Source of the DNA: Chitinophagaceae bacterium LGM1
GTDB lineage: Bacteria; Bacteroidota; Bacteroidia; Chitinophagales; Chitinophagaceae
NCBI GenBank assembly: GCA_018604165.1
Contig: CP075895.1
Location: 3,258,194 to 3,322,193, forward strand
Reading direction: 5' to 3'
DNA length: 64,000 nucleotides
Shown: positions 36,801 to 46,225 of the stretch, in pieces
Position numbering within the stretch: the stretch's first letter is position 1
Layout: every line of letters begins with the position of its first letter
Made by a program: the position numbers and the translations under genes
Notes under the pieces: generated by a model
Databases searched by the model: none
Told to the model about the DNA's origin: nothing
Seen by the model: only the letters and a program-made list of their open reading frames with translations

Positions 36801-36841
36801 ACGAAAGGCCTGCGGTGTATAAGGCGCAGGTGGGGAAGTAA
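33809..36841 (+). CDS. Glycoside hydrolase family 3 fused to a beta-lactamase-fold serine hydrolase
   Basis: A 1010-residue exported protein (signal MAFGKKLFISLSFFILFFSL, cleaved near ATAQ). Residues from about 50 to 370 form a GH3 beta-N-acetylhexosaminidase barrel of NagZ type with KHFPGHGDTDADSHEDMPV, the His/Asp-containing loop used in catalysis. A GH3 C-terminal domain follows to about 570. Residues from about 610 to 1000 form a class C beta-lactamase/transpeptidase fold with the SxxK motif in ASVTKVAATT and a Tyr-x-Asn-like YSDLDFYF. It probably acts on peptidoglycan in the periplasm, joining sugar and peptide or ester cleavage in one chain. It is the last chromosomal gene before the integrase. 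Confidence 0.88.
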   Translation: MAFGKKLFISLSFFILFFSLVATAQRGRITTGNGVSSNPLQLKNKWVDSIYNRLSDTERIGQLFMVAAYSGGKDYNEEKIKQLISERRIGGVIFMQGTAEAQASLTNLYQQMANVPLLIAMDAEWGLGMRLTGVKNLPRAMMIGATRDTAIAYKLGAAIAKQCKRMGVHIDFAPVVDVNNNPNNPIINARSFGEDKLLVTRLALAYMRGLQDNGVMACAKHFPGHGDTDADSHEDMPVINKSMQQLDTLELYPFKEMIRKGIGSVMVAHLSVPAIEPQKKVPTTLSKNTITDLLRNKLGFKGLIFTDALNMKGIAKYYSPGEIDVRALIAGNDMLLFSQDVPSGMKKIMAAIDSGKITWPEIEIHVKRVLAAKYDAGLHNWKPIESINATEELNSVVIPLRTITTKKSVTLIRDRNNIIANLMNTRKRIGYIGINAKDSSYLSNALLQAIPDMKTQWLPKGSSSAVTNKILANTAINNDITIVAIHNMSFYPTNGYYSLDDQQVSLIKQLATRPDIIIALMGNPYLLKNTCNTGSVVVTYEDDSLTQEAVARVLLRKEDARGILPVSPCEGMKTEGTMLLAAASKTPATTDELVKTDYVEDAAVVNENALEKLDMFLQRSIADGAFPGCRILAAKDGKVFYDKAFGYYDYNKTQPVTETTLYDIASVTKVAATTLAVMRLYESGKLNLDKTIGDYLPWVKGTDKEGLKIKDLLLHQAGLKSWIPFYKETLDEKGNLRPELYSNKSDNRKWITVAKNLYLNGDYTDTIWNRILNSPLENKGKCVYSDLDFYFLAAITEKITGQHIDRYVDEQFYKPLGLKHTTYNPLNKFKDTDIAPTENDLIFRRQQLRGYVHDQGAAMLGGVAGHAGVFSTAGDVATIFQMLLNKGTYKGQRYFKKETVEKFTAYNSAISRKGLGFDKPKEDKDDAGPAGNRSTGYAFGHQGFTGTCAWADPATGIVFVFLSNRVHPSAENNNINKMSIRTIAQDYIYEALGFGINHERPAVYKAQVGK

Positions 36842-37012
36842 ACATTTTGTTGGTGAAGAACACTAATAAATGTTGGTTTGATATAGTCTGATTTAAACTG
36901 AAATACCTGTCAGGCGTTATTATAATTCGTTTTTACAATATAAAATAATTCAAACAAAAACAGGTTTTGTTGTACCTATGTTGTACCTTTATGGAACTAA
37001 AAACCACACCAC

Positions 37013-38227
37013 ATGGCAACATCTGTAAAGATAATCCTGCGTAAGAAGCAAAACAAAGATGGCTCATTTCCTCTCGCGCTGCGTATCACTAAAGACCGCA
37101 AATCATCTTATGTCTATTTAGGGCATAATATCCATGAATCCTATTGGGATGAAAAGAACCACCGTGTCAAAAAATCACATCCCAATTCTGTACGGCTGAA
37201 TCACTTCCTGACAACCAAGCTGGCAGAAGCAGAAGAGAATCTGCTTGACCTTAAAACACAGAAAGCAGCGATTTCCGCTAAAACCATCAAGCGTAAAATT
37301 AAAGGCTCAAAAGAAGCCTCATTTTTTGCACAAGCGCAACTTTATCTAGACAGCCTTAAAAAGCAGGGCAAGTATAATCGTGAGAACTGTGATAAATCCC
37401 GTATCAAGGCATTTAAAGATTACCTTGATAACAGCGATATAGCTTTTCAGGATATTACGGTTTCGTTATTGATGCGATACAGGGCCTACCTGCGCGGTGA
37501 AAAAAAGCTGGCAGAACAAACTGTAGTTAATTATCTAACTGTTATTCAGACTATATATAACCTTGCTATTGCTAATCAAGTGGCAGATGTAAGGCAATAT
37601 CCATTCGGTAAGGATAAGATAACCCTGAAAGCCCCAAAGTCTATGAAAATAGGACTGACACCGGAAGAAGTACAGGCTTTGGAAGAATTGCAACTGCCAG
37701 AGGATAGCTATATGCACCATGCGAGGAATATATGGCTGTTCGCCTTTTACTTTGCAGGGATGCGTGTATCAGACGTTTTGCGCCTGACATGGGCAGACTT
37801 TCAGAATAACAGGCTATTCTATGCGATGGGCAAAAACGCCAAAGGCGGCAGCTTGAAAGTGCCTGATAAAGCAACTGCCATCCTAAAACAATACAAGCGC
37901 AAAGCCCCTGTTCATAACCTTGTGTTCCCTGATTTGGAAATCATAGAGGACATGAGTGATACCTATACAATACAGAAACGCATTGCTTATGAAATCATGA
38001 AACTAAACGCAGCATTGGAAGATGTGGCAAAAGAAGTAAAAATAACCAAGCCACTGACGATGCACATTGCACGACACACATTCGGGAATATATCAGGCGA
38101 CAAGATACCCATACAAATGCTACAAAAGCTATACAGGCACACATCTATTACAACAACCATCAACTATCAGGCTAACTTCGTGTTCAAAGATGCAGATGAT
38201 GCACTAGATGCTGTGATTGGCAAATAA
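37013..38227 (+). CDS. Tyrosine-type site-specific recombinase (integrase)
   Basis: A 404-residue integrase of the Bacteroidota type: an arm-binding N-terminal domain (SVKIILRKKQNKDGSFPLAL), a SAM-like core-binding domain (about residues 105-205) and the catalytic domain. The active-site residues are visible as Arg in FAGMRVSDVLRL, Lys in GKNAKGGSLKV, HxxR in MHIARHTFGNI, His in YRHTSITTTI and the nucleophile Tyr in INYQANF. It is the first gene after the chromosomal block and most likely integrates the element to its right. The 170 bases upstream hold no tRNA gene that I can see. Confidence 0.93.
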   Translation: MATSVKIILRKKQNKDGSFPLALRITKDRKSSYVYLGHNIHESYWDEKNHRVKKSHPNSVRLNHFLTTKLAEAEENLLDLKTQKAAISAKTIKRKIKGSKEASFFAQAQLYLDSLKKQGKYNRENCDKSRIKAFKDYLDNSDIAFQDITVSLLMRYRAYLRGEKKLAEQTVVNYLTVIQTIYNLAIANQVADVRQYPFGKDKITLKAPKSMKIGLTPEEVQALEELQLPEDSYMHHARNIWLFAFYFAGMRVSDVLRLTWADFQNNRLFYAMGKNAKGGSLKVPDKATAILKQYKRKAPVHNLVFPDLEIIEDMSDTYTIQKRIAYEIMKLNAALEDVAKEVKITKPLTMHIARHTFGNISGDKIPIQMLQKLYRHTSITTTINYQANFVFKDADDALDAVIGK

Positions 38228-38346
38228 GGCTAATACCTGACTTTATTAACTCAGTATTTTATATAATCTGCGGCTACTGTATATCAGCAATTCCTTATTT
38301 AGACATTATTTGTCTTATGAAAGCACTTTTATAACTTTAAAGATAT

Positions 38347-38901
38347 ATGGAAGCAAAAGAAACTATAAAAGCATGGGTTGAAGAGCATACCCAAACGCTC
38401 TACAATTTTGCAGTTTCAAAAATTGATGATATTGAAATAGTCAAGGATTTAGTACAAGATAGTTTTCTTGCCGCCTATGCAGGATTTGAAAATTATAAGG
38501 AGAACAGCAGTCCACGAACCTGGCTGATAGGTATTCTCAAACATAAAATAGCTGACCACTACCGTAGTCTTTATAAGAATGAACACATATCAATTACACA
38601 GGAGAGCACATTTGCATTCTTTGATAATGTCGGCATGTGGGATAGCAAACATATACCCAAAGATTTTAGCACTGATGTTAACCTACTAGACGATACAGAA
38701 TTTTTATATGTACTGAATGCATGCATTGGCAAATTGCCTAAAAAACTCAACTCAGCCATTCAACTTAAATATTATTCTGACATTTCAAGCAGTCAGATAT
38801 GTAAGGATTTAAGTATTACGGCGACTAATTTCTGGCAAATGCTGCATCGTGCTAAGCTACGATTGCGTGAGTGCCTTGAAATTAATTGGTTTAAAGTCTG
38901 A
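38347..38901 (+). CDS. ECF-type RNA polymerase sigma factor
   Basis: A 184-residue sigma-70 family protein with only regions 2 and 4. Region 2 is at about residues 10-75 (LYNFAVSKIDDIEIVKDLVQ, then PRTWLIGILKHKIADHYR, the -10 recognition helix). Region 4 is at about 125-175 (LPKKLNSAIQLKYYSDISSS and TATNFWQMLHRAKLRLRECL). It precedes a small zinc-finger anti-sigma-like gene by 5 bases, and four exported proteins follow, which may be its regulon. Its signal is unknown. Confidence 0.92.
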   Translation: MEAKETIKAWVEEHTQTLYNFAVSKIDDIEIVKDLVQDSFLAAYAGFENYKENSSPRTWLIGILKHKIADHYRSLYKNEHISITQESTFAFFDNVGMWDSKHIPKDFSTDVNLLDDTEFLYVLNACIGKLPKKLNSAIQLKYYSDISSSQICKDLSITATNFWQMLHRAKLRLRECLEINWFKV

Positions 38902-38906
38902 AATTT

Positions 38907-39176
38907 ATGCGTTTTATCATGTCGTGGCTGATGCTCTCATGTAACAAGGCAACAGAACTGGTAGAGAAAAAAATCTACTTTGGATTATCAATTTCTGAAC
39001 GGATAAAATTGCTGTTTCATAATAGAAATTGTGCTGTTTGCGAACATTATCAAAAACAGAGCGTATGGCTTCATGATATTCTCAAGGTTTTTTTGGCAAA
39101 AAATGGCAATAAACCCGTTTCAATTCTGCCTGCTGATTTCAAATCTCGAATTATCCGGAAAATCGAAGAAATTTGA
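38907..39176 (+). CDS. Small zinc-finger anti-sigma-like protein
   Basis: An 89-residue product lying 5 bases after the ECF sigma gene. Its Cys/His spacing (MLSCNKATELVEKK ... LSISERIKLLFHNRNCAVCEHYQKQ) matches the zf-HC2 anti-sigma layout of Cys, a helix with ATELV, then HxxxCxxC. It has no membrane segment, so it would be a soluble anti-sigma that senses a cytoplasmic signal, perhaps through the zinc site. Assignment rests on the motif and position. Confidence 0.75.
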   Translation: MRFIMSWLMLSCNKATELVEKKIYFGLSISERIKLLFHNRNCAVCEHYQKQSVWLHDILKVFLAKNGNKPVSILPADFKSRIIRKIEEI

Positions 39177-39261
39177 TTTTTCACAAAAATGTAAGGATTT
39201 TGTTGGTTTTACGACTAAGCTGTTGATGCGAGCACTATTTCTTAACCAACATTAATTACTT

Positions 39262-39795
39262 ATGAGAAAACAAACGTATGTTTTGACTTTATTTATTGCA
39301 GCTTTTGTATTGAGTATTATACAAGCTTGTAAAAAAGACCCTGAAACGCCAGTTACGCCTGCTCCAACTGAATTTGTTGCAGACAACAATACTTTCAAAG
39401 CTTTTCAAAACTGGCATCTCCATGCTACCAAAAACGGTGTTGATCCTGCGATGTTGAAAACCGCGCATGGCGGTGATGATTCCACATCTGTTCGTAAAAT
39501 TTACTTCCCGACAAGCAATGTCAATAAAGTCAATGGCCAATACCCATTAGGGACTATTGTATCTAAATTAACAACATGGTCAGGCAATGGCGGCGGTAGT
39601 ATGATTACAGCTATGGCTAAGCGAGGTAACAATTTCGATGCAAGTGGCAATAACTGGGAATATTTTGTTCTGGCATCAGATGGTTCAATTATGGTTGATA
39701 ACGGCACAGTAATGCGCGGTGCAAATTTAATGAACGGTATGTGTAAGGGTTGTCATGCTGCTGTTTCAGCCAATGATTATATTTTTACAAAATAA
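39262..39795 (+). CDS. Cytochrome P460-like heme lipoprotein
   Basis: A 177-residue product with a lipoprotein signal (lipidated Cys in LSIIQACKKDPE). The body fits the cytochrome P460 family: a beta-sheet core around KIYFPTSNVNKVNGQYPLGT, GNNWEYFVLASDGS, and a C-terminal c-type heme site CKGCHAAV followed by NDYIF. P460 proteins oxidise hydroxylamine or other nitrogen oxides, or protect against them. The P460 crosslinking Lys cannot be confirmed by eye. It lies in the ECF-associated cluster. Confidence 0.82.
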   Translation: MRKQTYVLTLFIAAFVLSIIQACKKDPETPVTPAPTEFVADNNTFKAFQNWHLHATKNGVDPAMLKTAHGGDDSTSVRKIYFPTSNVNKVNGQYPLGTIVSKLTTWSGNGGGSMITAMAKRGNNFDASGNNWEYFVLASDGSIMVDNGTVMRGANLMNGMCKGCHAAVSANDYIFTK

Positions 39796-39870
39796 GCGGT
39801 CATAGGTGGTTGGTTTCTTACAGACGGGTGCCAGTTTATCTGGCATCTTTTTTTTAAAATTATTGATAGT

Positions 39871-40797
39871 ATGATTCAGCGTTTAATTCTTTTATTTTCC
39901 CTTCTGTATTTGCCGTTGATTTTGTGGGGACAAGGTTGTGCTGACGCAGGATTTTGTAGTGTTGGTGCTATGCAGACCGGGGTGCATAAATTGTCTTTGA
40001 ATAAACAGCGTAATAGTGTCGGTTTTTCTACAAGTGTTGCCAGTGGTGAAAAATTATCATGGGTCATAAGCCCACAGCTTGAAACCAAGATTGTAATAGC
40101 AAAAAATTCCTTTTTTGAAGCAAGACTGCCGTATAATATCATTACTGGAAATTTAGGTACGAACAGGGGGCTGGGTGATGTAATCTCTACATTTACTTCA
40201 GAACTAAATCTTGACAAGACAAAATCGAAATTAAATCTTCGATACACAATCGGCACAAGAATAGGTTTGAGAGATGCCTCTGACAGTTTAAGAGGATTAC
40301 CCTTACCTATGGCATATCAACTCAGTACAGGAACAACAGATTTAATTGTTGGGCTAAGTACGAATATAGGAAAGCATTTTACCGTCGCATTAGGTATGCA
40401 ACAACCGCTTATTCATTATAATCGCAACGGTTATTATACAACACAAAACAGAGATAGTAGTGAATCAGTATATTTTTCATCAATCAATCTCAGAAGAAAA
40501 GGCGATGCACTCTTGCGCATTGAAGCCCGAAAAGACTGGAAGCACACAGGCATTCATGGTGGAACACTTCTGCTTTATCATTTAGGCGAAGATAATATAA
40601 CCCTTACAAATGGCACAAACCTTAAACTTAGTGGCAGTTCGGGCATGACTATCAATATGAATTTTGTATTTTATTATCGTGCCGATAACTGGATATTCGA
40701 TTTTACACTCGCCGCGCCAGTTTTGGCGCGTAAAAACAGACCTGACGGTTTGACAAGAAACGCAGTAGCAACACCCAGAATATTATTAATGCTTTAA
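39871..40797 (+). CDS. Predicted outer-membrane beta-barrel protein
   Basis: A 308-residue exported product (signal MIQRLILLFSLLYLPLILWG, cleaved near WGQG). A short cysteine-containing segment (GCADAGFCSVGA) comes next, and then alternating beta-strand sequence consistent with a barrel of 10-14 strands (for example LNLRYTIGTRIGL, HFTVALGMQQPLI, MTINMNFVFYYR). I do not recognise a named family. It comes 75 bases after the P460-like gene, and the N-terminal CxxxxxxC may bind a ligand or form a disulfide. Confidence 0.7.
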   Translation: MIQRLILLFSLLYLPLILWGQGCADAGFCSVGAMQTGVHKLSLNKQRNSVGFSTSVASGEKLSWVISPQLETKIVIAKNSFFEARLPYNIITGNLGTNRGLGDVISTFTSELNLDKTKSKLNLRYTIGTRIGLRDASDSLRGLPLPMAYQLSTGTTDLIVGLSTNIGKHFTVALGMQQPLIHYNRNGYYTTQNRDSSESVYFSSINLRRKGDALLRIEARKDWKHTGIHGGTLLLYHLGEDNITLTNGTNLKLSGSSGMTINMNFVFYYRADNWIFDFTLAAPVLARKNRPDGLTRNAVATPRILLML

Positions 40798-41027
40798 TGG
40801 TTAAGTGCACTGCTGATAAGCGATATTTTTCTTTGGTTGAAAATTGGCACGATGCTTTCTCTGATTAAAACGCAACCTTTTGATACCAGACTGAATGGCC
40901 ATTTATCTTGGACAAATGAAGCAGATAAAATCCTAGATGCCAACTTAATAACGTTCAATAAAATTACCCGATAGAAATGAGTAGTTAGTCCACAATAATT
41001 CTTTGTTTTTATAGTTAGTATGCTATC

Positions 41028-41624
41028 ATGAAGTCCATCATTACATCTGTTCTTTGCATATGCGGTTTTTATGCTTTTTCGCAAAACATAATACTTAACA
41101 GCTTCAACGCAGGAAGTGATGGGAAACAAGTCAGGTTGTCTTGGATTATTGCAAAAGGGAATACATGCAATGGTATGTCCATTCTTCGCTCTTCTGATTC
41201 TGTATATTTTCATGAACTTGGCGAAATCGCAGGTATATGCGGAAGTACTTCTGAACCTGTAGGCTATAATTTTACGGACACAGCGCCGGTCATCAACAAA
41301 CCGGGATATTACCGCTTACGTCTCGGCTCGTCACAATTAAGCCATATCATTAAGGTTGTTCACATCAGCAGCAATACCCCATTTGCATTATTTCCTAATC
41401 CTGCGGCTACTGATGTCAACATATTAATCGGCGATGCAGATACCAACCCCTATATATTAAATATTTACAACCTGAAAGGTAATCTCGTTGCAACGCATAG
41501 GATTAATACAAAATCTTATGTTTTCAAACGCGCTCAACTAATATCAGGATTATATGTTTATCAACTTACTACTCAGTCTAAAACTATGCTGCAAGGTTTA
41601 TTGCAATTGATTGATACACCGTGA
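41028..41624 (+). CDS. Secreted protein with a T9SS C-terminal sorting domain
   Basis: A 198-residue product with a signal peptide (MKSIITSVLCICGFYAFSQ), a short fibronectin-like domain and a C-terminal type A sorting domain. The sorting domain starts FALFPNPAATDVNILI and ends with GLYVYQL...LLQ. The T9SS would export it through the outer membrane and probably attach it to the cell surface. The mature passenger is only about 90 residues. It follows the predicted barrel gene in the ECF cluster. Confidence 0.85.
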   Translation: MKSIITSVLCICGFYAFSQNIILNSFNAGSDGKQVRLSWIIAKGNTCNGMSILRSSDSVYFHELGEIAGICGSTSEPVGYNFTDTAPVINKPGYYRLRLGSSQLSHIIKVVHISSNTPFALFPNPAATDVNILIGDADTNPYILNIYNLKGNLVATHRINTKSYVFKRAQLISGLYVYQLTTQSKTMLQGLLQLIDTP

Positions 41625-41757
41625 TAATCAAAAAAATATCATTCATGAAAAATAAGAGTACTGATAGTCATGCTACAGTCATTTATCGGTAAATTTAACA
41701 GTACTATGTAAGGTCGTTATTAATTCTGCGACCAATGTTTAAATTATTGCACTATTT

Positions 41758-42591
41758 ATGAAACACAACATTTTTATTCTTGCCTCAATACTTTTACTGG
41801 CATCATCATGCAAAAAAGAAATATCAAATTCCGTTACTACTCAACCCAATAATAGCGGTAATAATGGGAACAACAATACATTACCTGACCTTACATATAC
41901 AAAAAAGACCTCGCCTGTTTTTTTTGACTATACAAGCACTGGATGTCCGGGCTGCGGTAGTTGGGGTAAACCAACATATTATTCAATAATAAAATCTCAG
42001 CCAGAGGTTACCCCTTTAGCTGTGCATATTAAATATGGCGACCCGATGATTACGGACGAATCAAACGCTATAGCTGCAAATCGGCATGGTGATATTTTTA
42101 CACCGCAATTATGGGTGGGGGATTCAAATGCTGTACTGTTGAGTGGGGCTTATATATCAGGACAGCAATCTATTGACCGCGCCAACAAACTAATAAATGA
42201 AACAAAAATGCAATCACAGCCTGCTGTTTCAGCCCATGTCCAGAAAAATGGAAATAGCTGGAAAGTAAAATATGGTGCCAGCTTCGCCGATATTAACGCC
42301 GAAGGTGATTATAATCTTGCTTGCTACCTTACTGAAGATGGAATTTGGGCAACGCAATCTTCATCTGCCAGTAATCCTGCGGTTCACAACCATGTAATTA
42401 GAGCATCTGCCCAAGGTGCTTTTGGAAGTAGCTTTAATAAGGCATCACTAAGTACAAAAAATGAAATAACGTTTGAACACGATTTTGATATATCTGATAA
42501 GTATAAAGCAGAAAATACCTACATAACTGTTGTCCTATGGAGAAAATCCGGCACAAGGTATATTCCACTAAATGGTTATGTTCTCAAGTAA
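41758..42591 (+). CDS. Omp28-like lipoprotein with a thioredoxin-fold CxxC
   Basis: A 277-residue lipoprotein (signal ending LLLASSCKKE) with an Asn/Gly-rich linker and then an Omp28-related, thioredoxin-like domain. The domain has a redox pair in TSTGCPGCGSWGKP (CPGC), HGDIFTPQLWVGD after it, and a C-terminal beta domain. Surface or periplasmic thiol chemistry is likely by family. It is the last gene of the ECF-linked set, and a hairpin terminator follows 130 bases later. Confidence 0.82.
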   Translation: MKHNIFILASILLLASSCKKEISNSVTTQPNNSGNNGNNNTLPDLTYTKKTSPVFFDYTSTGCPGCGSWGKPTYYSIIKSQPEVTPLAVHIKYGDPMITDESNAIAANRHGDIFTPQLWVGDSNAVLLSGAYISGQQSIDRANKLINETKMQSQPAVSAHVQKNGNSWKVKYGASFADINAEGDYNLACYLTEDGIWATQSSSASNPAVHNHVIRASAQGAFGSSFNKASLSTKNEITFEHDFDISDKYKAENTYITVVLWRKSGTRYIPLNGYVLK

Positions 42592-42722
42592 ATTGAAGAA
42601 GTTGCAAACAAAAAAGTTGACCTTGGAAGTTTGAAAATACAAGAAAAGCAACTCTTTAGGAGCTAATAGTAGTACAGATTATGTTGTGCTAAAAAGCATG
42701 ATGGATACTAAATATTTAATAA

Positions 42723-42744
42723 GGTAGGGACAAATGTCTCTACC
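42723..42744 (+). terminator. Hairpin downstream of the Omp28-like gene
   Basis: GGTAGGGAC, loop AAAT, GTCTCTACC (9-bp stem with one G-T pair), then TTTAGT. It probably ends the ECF-linked transcript and separates it from the CRISPR leader. Confidence 0.6.
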
Positions 42745-42831
42745 TTTAGTACATTGCTATATGAAGAAGTATATGTTCAGAACAACATTACGCTTACTTA
42801 TCTGGAAAGTTAGCGTCAGAACGTTCGCACA
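42745..42831 (+). promoter_or_regulatory. Probable CRISPR leader
   Basis: 87 bases between the terminator and the first repeat, at the 5' end of the array as set by crRNA orientation. It contains a hairpin at 42790-42816: ACGCT-T-ACTT, loop of 7, AAGT-T-AGCGT (9 pairs, one T-T mismatch), ending 15 bases before the first repeat. This could be a signal for spacer integration. Inference from position and structure only. Confidence 0.45.
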
Positions 42832-44877
42832 GTTGTGATTTGCTTTCAAATTATAGTAGCTTAGCTATCAGACACAACTTAGTTTACCACGTAAAAAGAG
42901 TTTATAAGTTGTGATTTGCTTTCAAATTATAGTAGCTTAGCTATCAGACACAACAAGGTAAAAGGCTATGAAGAGCGGATTTCAGTTGTGATTTGCTTTC
43001 AAATTATAGTAGCTTAGCTATCAGACACAACCGTTTACGCCGATCCATATAGCAGCTACTGGTTGTGATTTGCTTTCAAATTATAGTAGCTTAGCTATCA
43101 GACACAACTTACGCTGGTGCAAAAGCAAACATTAGCACTGTTGTGATTTGCTTTCAAATTATAGTAGCTTAGCTATCAGACACAACAATATCGCGTTGCT
43201 GTGTAGTGCCTAAGTAGTTGTGATTTGCTTTCAAATTATAGTAGCTTAGCTATCAGACACAACAGGCGGAACAGGCGCAATAAAAGCGGCTGGTTGTGAT
43301 TTGCTTTCAAATTATAGTAGCTTAGCTATCAGACACAACAGCGGGAAAGATTTCTTGTGAGCCTTCACCGTTGTGATTTGCTTTCAAATTATAGTAGCTT
43401 AGCTATCAGACACAACTTAACATACACTGGTACATTTTATTAGCCAGTTGTGATTTGCTTTCAAATTATAGTAGCTTAGCTATCAGACACAACAGAAAAT
43501 GTTAACATATCATTTGAAGCAATGTTGTGATTTGCTTTCAAATTATAGTAGCTTAGCTATCAGACACAACTAATATGCAAATGCGTATGAACAAGTATCT
43601 GTTGTGATTTGCTTTCAAATTATAGTAGCTTAGCTATCAGACACAACCCTTTGGGTAGCTTTGTCAAGCATTCAATGTTGTGATTTGCTTTCAAATTATA
43701 GTAGCTTAGCTATCAGACACAACGCCACCAACAGGTGCAAGCACTACTAACCTGTTGTGATTTGCTTTCAAATTATAGTAGCTTAGCTATCAGACACAAC
43801 CCCGTTTTTTTGGTGTAGCTTTCACTTGAGGTTGTGATTTGCTTTCAAATTATAGTAGCTTAGCTATCAGACACAACATTATAAAATGGCACCATCCAAA
43901 ACAATAGTTGTGATTTGCTTTCAAATTATAGTAGCTTAGCTATCAGACACAACCATGCACACCATCGTTACGACGTTTTATGCGTTGTGATTTGCTTTCA
44001 AATTATAGTAGCTTAGCTATCAGACACAACTGTTTTAGATGTATATGTAAGGTGGAACTGGTTGTGATTTGCTTTCAAATTATAGTAGCTTAGCTATCAG
44101 ACACAACAAGGAAGTAAGATTATGCTTTAAAGCTGCCGTTGTGATTTGCTTTCAAATTATAGTAGCTTAGCTATCAGACACAACTAACTACTACAGTTAA
44201 GAAAGATGGTTTTCGTTGTGATTTGCTTTCAAATTATAGTAGCTTAGCTATCAGACACAACTTTCTACATTGGCAGATGATGTACCTAATAGTTGTGATT
44301 TGCTTTCAAATTATAGTAGCTTAGCTATCAGACACAACGCAGAAGGGTAAGGATGTACAGAAAACACAGTTGTGATTTGCTTTCAAATTATAGTAGCTTA
44401 GCTATCAGACACAACACCCCAAATAAAAGTTCCATAATAATCTATGTTGTGATTTGCTTTCAAATTATAGTAGCTTAGCTATCAGACACAACTTGAAAAA
44501 TCAGCAATGCTAACTGTAGCAGTTGTGATTTGCTTTCAAATTATAGTAGCTTAGCTATCAGACACAACGAAGCATCTTGTGTAGCAATTATTGAAGTAGT
44601 TGTGATTTGCTTTCAAATTATAGTAGCTTAGCTATCAGACACAACTTGTTATGGTATCAACAAAGTACAGGTTTGGTTGTGATTTGCTTTCAAATTATAG
44701 TAGCTTAGCTATCAGACACAACCTCATGCAAGCGTGGGGCAAATCGTGCTACTGTTGTGATTTGCTTTCAAATTATAGTAGCTTAGCTATCAGACACAAC
44801 AAATGTGAATGTTTTACCCGCAAAGCGGTGGTTGTGATTTGCTTTCAAATTATAGTAGCTTAGCTATCAGACACAAC
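42832..44877 (+). CRISPR. Type II-C CRISPR array, 27 repeats and 26 spacers
   Basis: A 47-bp repeat beginning GTTGTGATTTGCTTTC and ending CAGACACAAC, with terminal inverted repeat GTTGTG/CACAAC and an internal TAGCT-T-AGCTA palindrome. I located 27 copies at intervals of 76-78 bases; all look identical, including both end copies. Spacers are 29-31 bases, all different. The first 15 bases of the repeat pair with the tracrRNA anti-repeat, so crRNAs are read on the plus strand, towards the cas genes. No spacer matches another part of this window by eye. Spacer targets are unknown. Confidence 0.98.
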
Positions 44878-44923
44878 TGAATACCTGAAAAGCCGCTACT
44901 ATTAAGCCTTTGAGCTTATTTTT

Positions 44924-44964
44924 AGGATTGAAAAAATGGATATAATGCCCATTTTTTCAATCCT
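44924..44964. terminator. Strong terminator between the CRISPR array and cas2
   Basis: AGGATTGAAAAAATGG and CCATTTTTTCAATCCT form a perfect 16-bp stem across a 9-base loop, with T-rich or A-rich flanks on each side. It can end both the array transcript (rightward) and the cas9-cas1-cas2 transcript (leftward). Confidence 0.85.
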
Positions 44965-44970
44965 ATTTTA

Positions 44971-46214
<1,244 letters not shown>

Positions 46215-46225
46215 ATCTGCATATT

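Noticed and set aside
36842..37012. tRNA gene as integration site
   Set aside because: I searched both strands by eye for a TTCnANnC loop and acceptor pairing and found none.
40797..41027. Possible small genes in the gap before the T9SS protein
   Set aside because: Only frames of 23 and 40 codons, with no conserved feature; they look like chance.
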